Assembly (NCBI GenBank): GCA_934343805.1
Contig: CAKRIN010000037.1
Location: forward strand, 1 to 14,140
Direction: 5' to 3'
Length of the DNA stretch: 14,140 nt
Origin: an uncultured Lachnospira sp.
GTDB lineage: Bacteria; Bacillota; Clostridia; Lachnospirales; Lachnospiraceae
Below are positions 1 through 6,972 of this stretch, one piece after another. The translations under genes were made by a program, and so were the position numbers. The notes under the pieces were generated by a model. That model saw only the letters and a list, made by a program, of their open reading frames with translations. It was not told the DNA's origin and ran no database searches. Position 1 is the first letter of the stretch; each line of letters opens with the position of its first letter.

Positions 1-978
1 AAGACTGACAAGAGATTCGTAGCCAACTATAAAGATGGCGCATGGGATAACGGAACACTTACAGAGGATGATAAGGTTGTCATTAACGAGTGTGCAGGTG
101 TCCTTCAGTATGCACAGACATGTTTCGAAGGTCTTAAAGCTTATACAACAGAGGATGGTCACATTGTTATGTTCCGCCCAGATCTGAATGCTGCAAGAAT
201 GAAAGATTCATGTGAGAGACTTGAGATGCCGGTTTACCCAGAAGATAAGTGGGTAGAGGCAGTAGCTAAGACAGTAGAAGCTAATGCAGCATGGGTACCA
301 CCTTTTGGTTCAGGTGCTACACTTTATGTCCGTCCATATATGTTCGGAAGCAACCCTGTTATCGGAGTTAAGCCTGCTGATGAATATCAGTTCAGAGTAC
401 TTACAACTCCAGTAGGTCCTTACTTTAAGGGCGGTGCTAAGCCTATTACTATCAAGGTTTCAGATTTTGATAGAGCAGCACCACACGGAACAGGACATAT
501 CAAGGCTGGACTTAACTATGCAATGAGCTTACATGCTATTATGACAGCACATGAAGAAGGATTTGCAGAGAATATGTACCTTGATCCGGCAACTAGAACT
601 AAGGTTGAGGAGACTGGTGGAGCTAACTTCATATTCATCACTAAAGATGGTAAGTTCGTAACACCTAAGTCTAATTCAATTCTTCCATCAATCACACGCC
701 GTTCATTAATGGTTGTTGCTAAGGAATATCTTGGATTAGAGGTTGAAGAAAGAGAAGTTCTCTTTGATGAAGTTAAAGATTTTGCAGAGTGTGGTCTTTG
801 CGGTACAGCTGCAGTTATCTCACCAGTTGGTAAGATTAACGACCATGGCAAGGAAATCTGCTTCCCAAGCGGAATGGAAAAGATGGGACCAACAATCCAG
901 AAGCTCTATGATACATTAACAGGTATCCAGATGGGTAAGATTGAAGCCCCTAAGGGTTGGATTTACACAATCGCCTAA
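1..978 (+). CDS. ilvE: Branched-chain aminotransferase, 5'-truncated by window edge
   Basis: This is a PLP-dependent transaminase (fold type IV) that interconverts Val, Leu or Ile with their 2-oxoacids, using glutamate/2-oxoglutarate. The frame is open from base 1, giving 325 residues plus a stop. From the usual family length of about 340, roughly 15-20 N-terminal residues lie outside the window; the first in-frame Met (base 169) is internal. Visible family marks are CFEGLKAY near residue 40, YVRPYMFGS near residue 110, the PLP-lysine motif GTGHIKAG with Lys168 (bases 502-504), and the glycine-rich GTAAVISPVG near residue 270. A CGLC pair precedes the last motif. Other type IV transaminases share parts of this pattern, but the whole set fits a branched-chain enzyme. 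A hairpin terminator follows directly, so this is the end of its transcript. The activity is inferred from homology, though the family is clear. Confidence 0.95.
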   Translation, partial: KTDKRFVANYKDGAWDNGTLTEDDKVVINECAGVLQYAQTCFEGLKAYTTEDGHIVMFRPDLNAARMKDSCERLEMPVYPEDKWVEAVAKTVEANAAWVPPFGSGATLYVRPYMFGSNPVIGVKPADEYQFRVLTTPVGPYFKGGAKPITIKVSDFDRAAPHGTGHIKAGLNYAMSLHAIMTAHEEGFAENMYLDPATRTKVEETGGANFIFITKDGKFVTPKSNSILPSITRRSLMVVAKEYLGLEVEEREVLFDEVKDFAECGLCGTAAVISPVGKINDHGKEICFPSGMEKMGPTIQKLYDTLTGIQMGKIEAPKGWIYTIA

Positions 979-998
979 TTTAATTATAAAGACACAGC

Positions 999-1030
999 TC
1001 GGTCTGGTGATTAAGCCAGACCGATTTTTT
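999..1030 (+). terminator. Rho-independent terminator after ilvE
   Basis: A 9-bp stem (999-1007 with 1016-1024, core CGGTCTGG/CCAGACCG) with an 8-nt loop is followed at once by six T. It begins 21 nt after the ilvE stop codon. Confidence 0.9.
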
Positions 1031-1042
1031 AATTTTGTAAAG

Positions 1043-1071
1043 TGGATTTTTGGGTGAAAATGTGTTAATAT
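1043..1071 (+). promoter_or_regulatory. Probable extended -10 promoter for the 77-residue ORF
   Basis: TGTTAATAT at 1063-1071 forms an extended -10 (TG-n-TAATAT). The -35 position at 17-bp spacing holds only TGGATT, a weak match. The site lies between the ilvE terminator and the next gene, where a promoter is needed, which gives start of transcription near 1078. This is called by eye. Confidence 0.45.
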
Positions 1072-1108
1072 ACTGGCAAAACAGACGTTAGTAAAGAGGT
1101 GCAGCAAT

Positions 1109-1342
1109 ATGTCAGAAATCGGAACTAATGAACGTTTATTGCGTTCTGATGTAACACTGGAAGAAAGCAGAAAGATAGAGAGAATACTTAGAAGAAATAA
1201 TATATCATATTTTGAAAAATGGAATTTTCATACAGGATTTTTTAAGTTTCTTAACAATAGTAAGAATTCAAAGTGTGATATTTATATACATATGGATTCA
1301 TTTGATAAGGCAAAAGAAGTTCTTACAGATATTAATAATTAA
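1109..1342 (+). CDS. Small hypothetical protein (77 aa)
   Basis: This is a 77-residue soluble protein that I do not recognise with certainty. The start is well supported: AAAGAGGTG (1093-1101) sits 7 nt before ATG. The N-terminal half is charged and probably helical (EESRKIERILRRNNISYFEKW). The C-terminal half has a beta strand then a helix (CDIYIHMDSFDKAKEVL). An N-terminal helix that says 'which residue pair', then a strand ending in 'DKAKEVL', resembles the small alpha-beta proteins of the DUF2007 type (putative signal-transducing proteins), but this is a pattern impression. There is no signal peptide or membrane segment. It has its own promoter and terminator and so appears monocistronic. 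Spacing, ribosome site and normal codon use make it a real gene; its function is unknown. Confidence 0.75.
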   Translation: MSEIGTNERLLRSDVTLEESRKIERILRRNNISYFEKWNFHTGFFKFLNNSKNSKCDIYIHMDSFDKAKEVLTDINN

Positions 1343-1367
1343 TGATAAAGAATATTATATGTCTATT

Positions 1368-1403
1368 AAAAAAGGTTGAAGTGATTTACTTTAACCTTTT
1401 TTT
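1368..1403 (+). terminator. Rho-independent terminator after the 77-residue ORF
   Basis: A 15-bp stem (1368-1382 with 1388-1402, including one G-T pair) closes a 5-nt loop and ends in a run of seven T (1397-1403). A matching A-run on the left arm gives it bidirectional symmetry. Confidence 0.9.
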
Positions 1404-1413
1404 GTGTTAAAAT
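1385..1413 (+). promoter_or_regulatory. Probable promoter for the phosphodiester glycosidase gene, inside the preceding terminator
   Basis: TTTACT (1385-1390, four of six bases of TTGACA) is spaced 17 bp from TAAAAT (1408-1413), which is preceded by TG-n to make an extended -10. The -35 lies in the loop and right arm of the preceding terminator. Since that terminator must end the upstream transcript and the next gene starts at 1448, a promoter has to be close by, and this is the best match I see. Confidence 0.45.
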
Positions 1414-1447
1414 CTCATTTACTCTGGTACGAAAGGAATTAATAAAA

Positions 1448-2530
1448 GTGCAGGAAGATGATTTAGAATTAGATTTGGAATTTCTGGATGATGATATTGA
1501 TGAGCCAGCATCTGGGGATAACAAGAATAAAGGACCTATAAGCACCAAGCGGCGTATAGGAAGAATATTTGCAAGAATAGGAATATGTCTTGGCACAACA
1601 ATTGTACTGCTTCTTATAGGTTTACTTGGTGTTGTTCATATAGTAGAATTCGGACCATCCAAGACGGTAAGGAATCTGTTTGTTAATTCAGCTATGGAAT
1701 CAAGTGCTGGTGGAATTCTTGTTACCCTGTTCTTTTCAGATGAGGAGATAGCACAGATCAGGGCGCTTAATTCTGTACAGAAGACAGATGAGGTAACTGA
1801 TTCATCACTGATATCAGATACATCGGAACTCACAGATGAGGAGAAAGATTTTATAGAAATTGTAGATATAGAGAAGGGCACATACAGAGGGAAGATGATG
1901 ATAGTCAGAGATCCATCAAGAGTGCACGTAGGAATAAGTGGTGAATATGGCAGGGACTGCAAGGGACGTAAGGTTTCAGAGATAGCTGACAGTTATGGAG
2001 CAATTGCAGCGACTAATGCAGGCGGTTTTTATGATGCAGGAGGAGTTGGAACAGGAGGAGAACCTGATGGACTGGTAATATCAGAAGGTCAACTGAAATG
2101 GGGCAATCCGGGTACAACTTATGAAGTTATAGGAATCGATAATGCCAACGTACTTGTTGTTGGAAATATGACTGCACAGGCGGCGCTTGACAGAGGTGTA
2201 AGAGATGCAGTCAGTTTTGGACCAGTGCTTATTGTTAATGGAGAGCCTGTTGAAGTTAATGGACGAGGAAGCGGACTTAATCCAAGAACTGCGATTGGAC
2301 AGAGGGAGGACGGAGCAATATTGCTTGCTGTAATAGATGGACGACAGGTAAACAGTCCAGGAGCTTCCTATTCGGATATAATAGATCTTATGCTTGAGTA
2401 TGGAGCTGTCAATGCAGCTAACCTGGATGGTGGTTCATCATCGCTTATGTATTACAATGGTGAGTATATCAATAACTGCTCATCAATGTATGGACCAAGA
2501 GATTTGCCAACAACGATAATTGTTAAATAA
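1448..2530 (+). CDS. Membrane-anchored phosphodiester glycosidase family protein (NAGPA domain)
   Basis: This 360-residue protein has three parts. The first is an acidic cytoplasmic N-terminus (residues 1-30) ending in the basic stretch KRRIGR. Next comes one transmembrane helix at about 44-63, so the rest should face outside. Last is an extracellular domain of the phosphodiester glycosidase (NAGPA, formerly DUF2233) family. Family signatures are TNAGGFYD near residues 189-196, GPVLIVNGE, NPRTAIGQ, AVIDGR, and the strongly conserved LDGGSSS at 326-332. Family members cleave sugar-phosphate diesters or act on exopolysaccharide; the substrate here cannot be read from sequence. Translation starts at GTG, with GAAAGGA (1431-1437) upstream, and no competing in-frame ATG is present near the N-terminus. 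A gap of only 38 nt separates it from the next gene, so the two are probably co-transcribed. Confidence 0.88.
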   Translation: MQEDDLELDLEFLDDDIDEPASGDNKNKGPISTKRRIGRIFARIGICLGTTIVLLLIGLLGVVHIVEFGPSKTVRNLFVNSAMESSAGGILVTLFFSDEEIAQIRALNSVQKTDEVTDSSLISDTSELTDEEKDFIEIVDIEKGTYRGKMMIVRDPSRVHVGISGEYGRDCKGRKVSEIADSYGAIAATNAGGFYDAGGVGTGGEPDGLVISEGQLKWGNPGTTYEVIGIDNANVLVVGNMTAQAALDRGVRDAVSFGPVLIVNGEPVEVNGRGSGLNPRTAIGQREDGAILLAVIDGRQVNSPGASYSDIIDLMLEYGAVNAANLDGGSSSLMYYNGEYINNCSSMYGPRDLPTTIIVK

Positions 2531-2568
2531 AGCGTTAAGATATAGTCCATGGTGGACATGGAGGAGTA

Positions 2569-3660
2569 ATGAAAGATAAGATTAAAAAGCTTCCTTTATT
2601 CTGGAAGATATACTGGATAGTTATAGCAGTTGTAATGACGGGTTTTATTGTATTATGGATATGGTTGTGGAATTCGCTTACAATATATGAGAATACAAGA
2701 CCAGAGCATGCAATTAAGGATTTCATCAAGCAGATAGAGTCACAGAAGACAGATTCTTTGCTGGAGTACACTAGAACATCAGATACACCATATGAGTCAG
2801 AAAATGAGAAAAATGAGGCTGTTAAGGAGTACCTGAAAGAATATTTCAGCGATGCTGAATGGACATATACTAAGAAGTCTGGTGATTACACAGATGCAAG
2901 ACCTGCTTATCAGTTAAAGAAAGATGGCGAGAAGACAGGAATAGTTGTTTTCTTTGAAAAAGATCCAAAAAAGAAAAATAAGCAATGGAAGATAGAGTCA
3001 ATAGATGGTCTTGAATGTATGGGGACTGATTATGAGATAACAGTGCCTAAGGATTCGGTAGTAACAATAGACGGAGCAACTCTTGGCAGTGAATATATTA
3101 CAAAGACCGAGGAGGCACAGGGGCTTACCAATGTGTCAAAATATATAACTGCACCGCAGGCTACAACTTATACAATTAAATCTGTTTATAAAGAGCATGA
3201 TATTAAAGCAAAAGGTCCTTTGTATGGCAGTGAACTTACTTTGATCAGCAATGAAGATGGAAAGATGGACTTTGGCTTTGAGGTTAATAACGGAATAGTA
3301 ACAGATAATGAAAGCCGCATAAAGGATATTACTAAAGCATATGGTAATTATATAGTTAATTACGGCAAATTTTCAGATTTGTCTTCATATGTTCTCTCTG
3401 GAACATATGCGTATTCATATCTCTCAAAAATATCAAATACTAACATATGGTTTAGTATTAATCAGGAACCGGAATACTTCGATATGAAAGTGTTTAATTA
3501 TCAGTCGTATACTAAAGACTGCTTCTCGTGTGAAGTCTCATTTAATGAGAAGGTAACTTATGATAATGACAACACAATCGAGTATCCGACACATATTCAG
3601 TACATATTTGTAAAGAGAAGTAATAAATGGTATGTTGCCGATCTTACAATTATGAAATAG
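2569..3660 (+). CDS. Single-pass membrane protein of unknown function, TcaA-like layout
   Basis: This 363-residue protein has a short basic cytoplasmic start (MKDKIKKLPLFWK), one transmembrane helix at about residues 13-34 rich in Trp and Ile, and a large extracellular part. The region just outside the membrane (about 43-150) looks like an NTF2-like helix-plus-sheet unit. It is followed by a segment around YEITVPKDSVVTIDG, typical of small beta domains seen in membrane proteins of the TcaA/YvbJ kind. A second, similar helix-sheet unit ends the protein (about 240-363, closing in KWYVADLTIMK). This layout is an inference; I recognise no catalytic motif. GGAGGAG (2560-2566) lies unusually close to the ATG. 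It follows the NAGPA-family gene by 38 nt, which suggests a shared role at the cell envelope. A very strong terminator follows. Confidence 0.8.
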   Translation: MKDKIKKLPLFWKIYWIVIAVVMTGFIVLWIWLWNSLTIYENTRPEHAIKDFIKQIESQKTDSLLEYTRTSDTPYESENEKNEAVKEYLKEYFSDAEWTYTKKSGDYTDARPAYQLKKDGEKTGIVVFFEKDPKKKNKQWKIESIDGLECMGTDYEITVPKDSVVTIDGATLGSEYITKTEEAQGLTNVSKYITAPQATTYTIKSVYKEHDIKAKGPLYGSELTLISNEDGKMDFGFEVNNGIVTDNESRIKDITKAYGNYIVNYGKFSDLSSYVLSGTYAYSYLSKISNTNIWFSINQEPEYFDMKVFNYQSYTKDCFSCEVSFNEKVTYDNDNTIEYPTHIQYIFVKRSNKWYVADLTIMK

Positions 3661-3677
3661 AGAAGGTTAATATACAG

Positions 3678-3721
3678 AAAAAGGGACACCGCACTAAGAA
3701 ATTAGTGTGGTGTCCCTTTTT
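3678..3721. terminator. Bidirectional terminator between convergent genes
   Basis: A 20-bp stem (3678-3697 with 3702-3721, one G-T pair) closes a GAAA tetraloop. The arms begin with five A and end with five T, so it can end transcription on either strand. It lies between the plus-strand membrane protein gene and the minus-strand flavoprotein gene, whose stop codon is 2 nt away. Confidence 0.93.
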
Positions 3722-3722
3722 G

Positions 3723-4958
3723 TCAGTCATTATCTTTAGGAAGAGACTGCATATACTGATGCATTGATTCTGCCACAATCTTGCTATGTGCAACAGCTTC
3801 TACTACGGTTCTTGCACCATTGACAACATCACCTGATGCAAATATGCCCGGACGGCTTGTGTGGCCGGTTTCATCTGCGTCAAGAAGCCCCCTTGCGGTT
3901 GCTTTAAGACCAGTTGTTGTGTTGACAATTCGATTCTGTGGTCCCTGACTGATAGAGATGATAACACTGTCTGAGTGATGAAGCGTATCAGTTCCTTCTA
4001 CATCAGTGAAAGTACCATCCTCATTTTCAATGATATCTCTGAATATAACACCATCGTCTTTAATCTCAACAGGGCGTTTGTTATACTCAAATGTGATTCC
4101 TTCAAGCTGTGCATAGCTGAATTCGTATTTGCTTGCAGCCACTTCTCTGGTGATAGAGAAACAGATGACATTGCGAGAGCCTTTTCTCTTGGCTGTTCTG
4201 GCAACGTCCATAGCTGCATTACCGGCACCGATAACGATAACAGTTTCGCCGAGATGATAGCTGTCAGGGTTATTGAGGTAATTGATTCCAAAGTGGACAT
4301 TACCGAAAGTCTCTCCTTTAATGTGAAGAGAGTTAGGCTTCCATACACCGGTACCGATGAATATAGATTTGTAGCCGTCACGGAACAGATCATCAATGCC
4401 GATTGCACCACCGATAGTAGTGTTTGGACGAATCTTAATGCCCTTTAATGCAAGATGTCTGTATTCAATGTCATCAAGAACAGTCTTAGGAAGTCTGAAT
4501 TCTGGAATACCATATCTTAATACGCCGCCAATTTTGTCCTTGCCTTCAAATATAGTAACCTGATATCCGTATCTTGCAAGTATAATAGCAATTGTGATAC
4601 CTGCAGGACCAGAACCAATAATAGCAACTCTCATGCCATTAGATGGTTTAGGACCTTCCGTCATTTGGTTGGCATATGTACTTGAAATATAGTTCTCAAT
4701 AGTAGAAAAATGTACAGGAGCCCCTTTTCTTCCGAGTACACAATGTCCTTCACACTGGTTCTCATGATTGCAGATAAGACTGCACACTGTAGTAAGCGGG
4801 TTGTTCTCGAAAAGCATTTTACCAGCTTCGTTAAGCTTATTCTCTTTAAGTAAACGGATTGCCATAGGAATGTTAGTGCCAATAGGACATCCCTTCTGAC
4901 ACTGAGGCACTTTGCACTGTAAGCAGCGGTTGGCCTCGTCCATAACATGTAATGCCAT
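3723..4958 (-). CDS. FAD/NAD(P)-dependent Fe-S oxidoreductase, GltD/NfnB-like, stand-alone
   Basis: This 411-residue flavoprotein belongs to the family of the glutamate synthase small subunit. The N-terminal Fe-S domain carries two cysteine sets: C12, C15, C20, C24 and C59, C63, C69, C73. An FAD-binding Rossmann motif GSGPAG is at 115-120, followed by GGVLRYGIPEFRLP near 144-157. The NAD(P)-binding motif GAGNAAMD is at 244-251. The C-terminal FAD contact GIFASGDVVNGARTVVEAVAHSK is cut short only by my citing it, not by the sequence. Family members pass electrons from NAD(P)H to a partner: GltB, NfnA, or the pyrimidine-reducing domain. No such partner gene is next to it, so the substrate is open. 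The ribosome site (AGGGGG, minus strand) lies about 8 nt before the ATG. It is transcribed away from the CoA-ligase operon and shares a divergent control region with it. Confidence 0.88.
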   Translation of the reverse strand: MALHVMDEANRCLQCKVPQCQKGCPIGTNIPMAIRLLKENKLNEAGKMLFENNPLTTVCSLICNHENQCEGHCVLGRKGAPVHFSTIENYISSTYANQMTEGPKPSNGMRVAIIGSGPAGITIAIILARYGYQVTIFEGKDKIGGVLRYGIPEFRLPKTVLDDIEYRHLALKGIKIRPNTTIGGAIGIDDLFRDGYKSIFIGTGVWKPNSLHIKGETFGNVHFGINYLNNPDSYHLGETVIVIGAGNAAMDVARTAKRKGSRNVICFSITREVAASKYEFSYAQLEGITFEYNKRPVEIKDDGVIFRDIIENEDGTFTDVEGTDTLHHSDSVIISISQGPQNRIVNTTTGLKATARGLLDADETGHTSRPGIFASGDVVNGARTVVEAVAHSKIVAESMHQYMQSLPKDND

Positions 4959-5000
4959 AATATATCCCCCTTTAAAAATGTTTGTAGTAAGCTGCGCGAG

Positions 5001-5138
5001 TGTATCCGGCTGTCCGGTGTCTGTCTGTTGTGCTGGAATTCAAGTGTGTCTCGCTTAGCAAGAGTAAAAAGCCGCTGTCTGCAGAGTTTGTCACAATTCA
5101 TTCCAGCGCCACAGACAGACACCGGACAGCCGGATACA
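5001..5138. repeat. Long inverted repeat (39-bp arms, 60-nt centre) in a divergent intergenic region
   Basis: The arms 5001-5039 and 5100-5138 are reverse complements. The outer 28 bases match perfectly (5001-5028 with 5111-5138, starting TGTATCCGGCTG), and the inner 11 bases differ at two positions, one of which is a G-T pair. Weaker pairing extends outward to about 4991/5148. The arms are 57% GC in the perfect part, well above the flanks. The 60-nt centre holds a small hairpin at 5049-5063. No target-site duplication is obvious at either candidate border, and no coding capacity is seen. Two readings are possible: a miniature inverted-repeat element, or a structured leader RNA of the minus-strand flavoprotein gene, whose predicted start of transcription lies just outside the right arm. 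A terminator is unlikely, as no T-run follows on either strand. Confidence 0.85.
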
Positions 5139-5160
5139 CAGGTGCAACTCAACTAACTAA

Positions 5161-5189
5161 ATCATAGCATTTTTTAGGTGGGAATTAAA
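5161..5189 (-). promoter_or_regulatory. Probable extended -10 promoter for the minus-strand flavoprotein gene
   Basis: Read on the minus strand, TGCTATGAT (5169-5161) is an extended -10, with TTTAAT at the -35 position (5189-5184, 17-bp spacing, three of six bases). Start of transcription would be near 5154, leaving a leader of about 195 nt that contains the entire inverted repeat. Confidence 0.45.
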
Positions 5190-5237
5190 GGGGAAGTTTG
5201 ACGAAAGCGTGGCTGAAAGGCGGGCTGTTTTATGGAT

Positions 5238-5266
5238 TTTTTTGGCAAAATATAGTATGATATAAT
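5238..5266 (+). promoter_or_regulatory. Probable extended -10 promoter for the CoA-ligase/ior operon
   Basis: TGATATAAT at 5258-5266 is a perfect -10 with the TG extension. The -35 position at 17-bp spacing is a T-run with little similarity to TTGACA. Transcription would begin near 5273, which rules out an ATG at 5270 as the start codon and supports the one at 5312. Confidence 0.6.
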
Positions 5267-5311
5267 TTAATGAAATTGCATGCTGTCGGGGGCAGCAGGG
5301 AAGGAATTAAG

Positions 5312-6946
5312 ATGCCAGTTACAGAATACTTAGAGCGCAATGCAAGAGAATATCCAGACGAGGTTGCATTGGTAGAACTCAATCCGGATGAGAAGGATAC
5401 GAGAAGAACGACATGGAAGGAGTTTGGGCTTATTGAGCCTACAACTTACTCACCATACCGGAGAGAGATTACATGGAGCGTATTTAACGAGAAAGCGAAC
5501 AGATTTGCCAACATGCTTATTGGCAGAGGAATTAAGAAGGGCGATAAGGTAGCTATTATTATGTATAACTGCCTTGAATGGCTTCCTATATATTTCGGAG
5601 TGTTAAAGACAGGTGCGATAGCAGTGCCTTTTAACTTCAGATATGATTCAGACGAAATCTATTACTGTGCAGAGCTTGCGGAGGTAGATGTCATTGTATT
5701 TGGTCCACAGTTTATAGGACGAATTGAGGTAAATGCTGAGAGATTATCAAAGGGCAGACTTCTTATCTATGTTGGAGATAACTGCCCAAGCTTTGCAGAA
5801 AGCTATCGTGAACTGGTTGCTGACTGCTCAAGCAAAGCACCTGATGTAACAATAACAGAAGATGATTATGGTGCAATATATTTCTCATCAGGAACAACAG
5901 GATTTCCTAAGGCTATTCTTCATAAGCACAGAAGTCTTACACAGGCGGCAGAGATGGAGCAGAAGCACCATGGAACAGGAAGATATGACACATTTTTATG
6001 TATTCCGCCTCTTTACCATACAGGAGCCAAGTTCCACTGGATGGGAAGTCTTGTGGCAGGAAGCAAAGCAGTACTTCTTAAGGGAACTAAGCCGGAGACA
6101 ATTCTTAAGGCTGTGTCAGATGAGGAATGTACAATCGTGTGGCTGTTAGTGCCTTGGGCACAGGATATATTAGATGCACTCGACAGAGGAGACATCAAAT
6201 TATCAGATTACAGACTTGACCAGTGGAGGCTTATGCATATAGGTGCGCAGCCGGTGCCACCTTCACTTATCAAGAGATGGAAGGAATACTTTCCTAAGCA
6301 CCAGTACGATACTAACTACGGACTTTCAGAATCAACAGGTCCGGGCTGTGTACATCTTGGTGTTGAGAATATCAATAAAGTTGGTGCTATCGGAATTCCG
6401 GGTTACAGATGGGAATGTAAGATAGTGGATGAAGATGGTAATACAGTAAAACAGGGAGATGTCGGAGAACTCTGTGTTAAAGGACCGGGTGTCATGACAT
6501 GTTATTACCGCAATGAGGAAGCTACTAAGGAGGTTCTTAAGGATGGCTGGTTATATACGGGTGATATGGCTATGCAGGATGAGGACGGCTTCTACTTCCT
6601 TGTAGACAGAAAGAAAGATGTTATCGTAAGCGGTGGAGAAAACATTTATCCAGTTCAGATAGAGGACTTCATCAGAAGATTTAATAAAGTTAAAGATGTA
6701 GCTGTTATCGGGCTTCCAGACCACAGACTGGGTGAAAAGACAGCGGCTATCATAGAAGTTAAGGATGATGTTACATGTACAAAGGAAGAGATTGATGATT
6801 TCTGTATGGAACTTCCAAGATACAAGCGTCCAAAAGAGATTATATTTGCAGATATTCCGCGTAATGCTACAGGAAAGATTGAGAAGCCGAAGCTTCGTAA
6901 GATGTACGGCGCAGACAGACTTGTAGAACAGGAAAATAAAGGCTGA
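5312..6946 (+). CDS. Acyl/aryl-CoA ligase (AMP-forming)
   Basis: This enzyme activates a carboxylic acid with ATP and CoA through an acyl-adenylate (ANL superfamily). The preferred start at 5312 gives 544 residues: AGGGAAGGA (5297-5304) is 7 nt upstream, whereas an in-frame ATG at 5270 has no ribosome site and sits at the promoter. Superfamily motifs are all present: the phosphate-binding loop SSGTTGFPKA (192-201), YGLSESTGPG, YTGD, the hinge DRKKDVIVSGGENI (432-445), and the catalytic lysine K522 in NATGKIEK. The acid cannot be fixed from these motifs. The operon context (iorA and iorB follow, 26 nt from the ligase stop to the preferred iorA start) suggests indoleacetate, phenylacetate or a related aryl acid. 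A medium-chain or benzoate-type ligase is the main alternative. Confidence 0.92.
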   Translation: MPVTEYLERNAREYPDEVALVELNPDEKDTRRTTWKEFGLIEPTTYSPYRREITWSVFNEKANRFANMLIGRGIKKGDKVAIIMYNCLEWLPIYFGVLKTGAIAVPFNFRYDSDEIYYCAELAEVDVIVFGPQFIGRIEVNAERLSKGRLLIYVGDNCPSFAESYRELVADCSSKAPDVTITEDDYGAIYFSSGTTGFPKAILHKHRSLTQAAEMEQKHHGTGRYDTFLCIPPLYHTGAKFHWMGSLVAGSKAVLLKGTKPETILKAVSDEECTIVWLLVPWAQDILDALDRGDIKLSDYRLDQWRLMHIGAQPVPPSLIKRWKEYFPKHQYDTNYGLSESTGPGCVHLGVENINKVGAIGIPGYRWECKIVDEDGNTVKQGDVGELCVKGPGVMTCYYRNEEATKEVLKDGWLYTGDMAMQDEDGFYFLVDRKKDVIVSGGENIYPVQIEDFIRRFNKVKDVAVIGLPDHRLGEKTAAIIEVKDDVTCTKEEIDDFCMELPRYKRPKEIIFADIPRNATGKIEKPKLRKMYGADRLVEQENKG

Positions 6947-6972
6947 TAAGAATACATAGAATGGAGATTGTT

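Noticed and set aside
3975..4448. A 157-residue open frame on the plus strand inside the flavoprotein gene
   Set aside because: It is a shadow frame antisense to a conserved gene, with no ribosome site.
5001..5138. The long inverted repeat as a terminator
   Set aside because: No T-run follows on either strand and it sits upstream of the genes it flanks.
4661..5152. A 163-residue open frame on the minus strand reaching through the inverted repeat
   Set aside because: It overlaps the flavoprotein gene in another frame, has no family signature, and much of it is encoded by repeat DNA; the flavoprotein frame has clear motifs and a ribosome site.
5270..5311. Upstream in-frame ATG for the CoA ligase
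   Set aside because: It sits at or before the expected start of transcription and lacks a ribosome site; 5312 has both. Similar reasoning rejected 6961 for iorA and 12569 for the lipoprotein.
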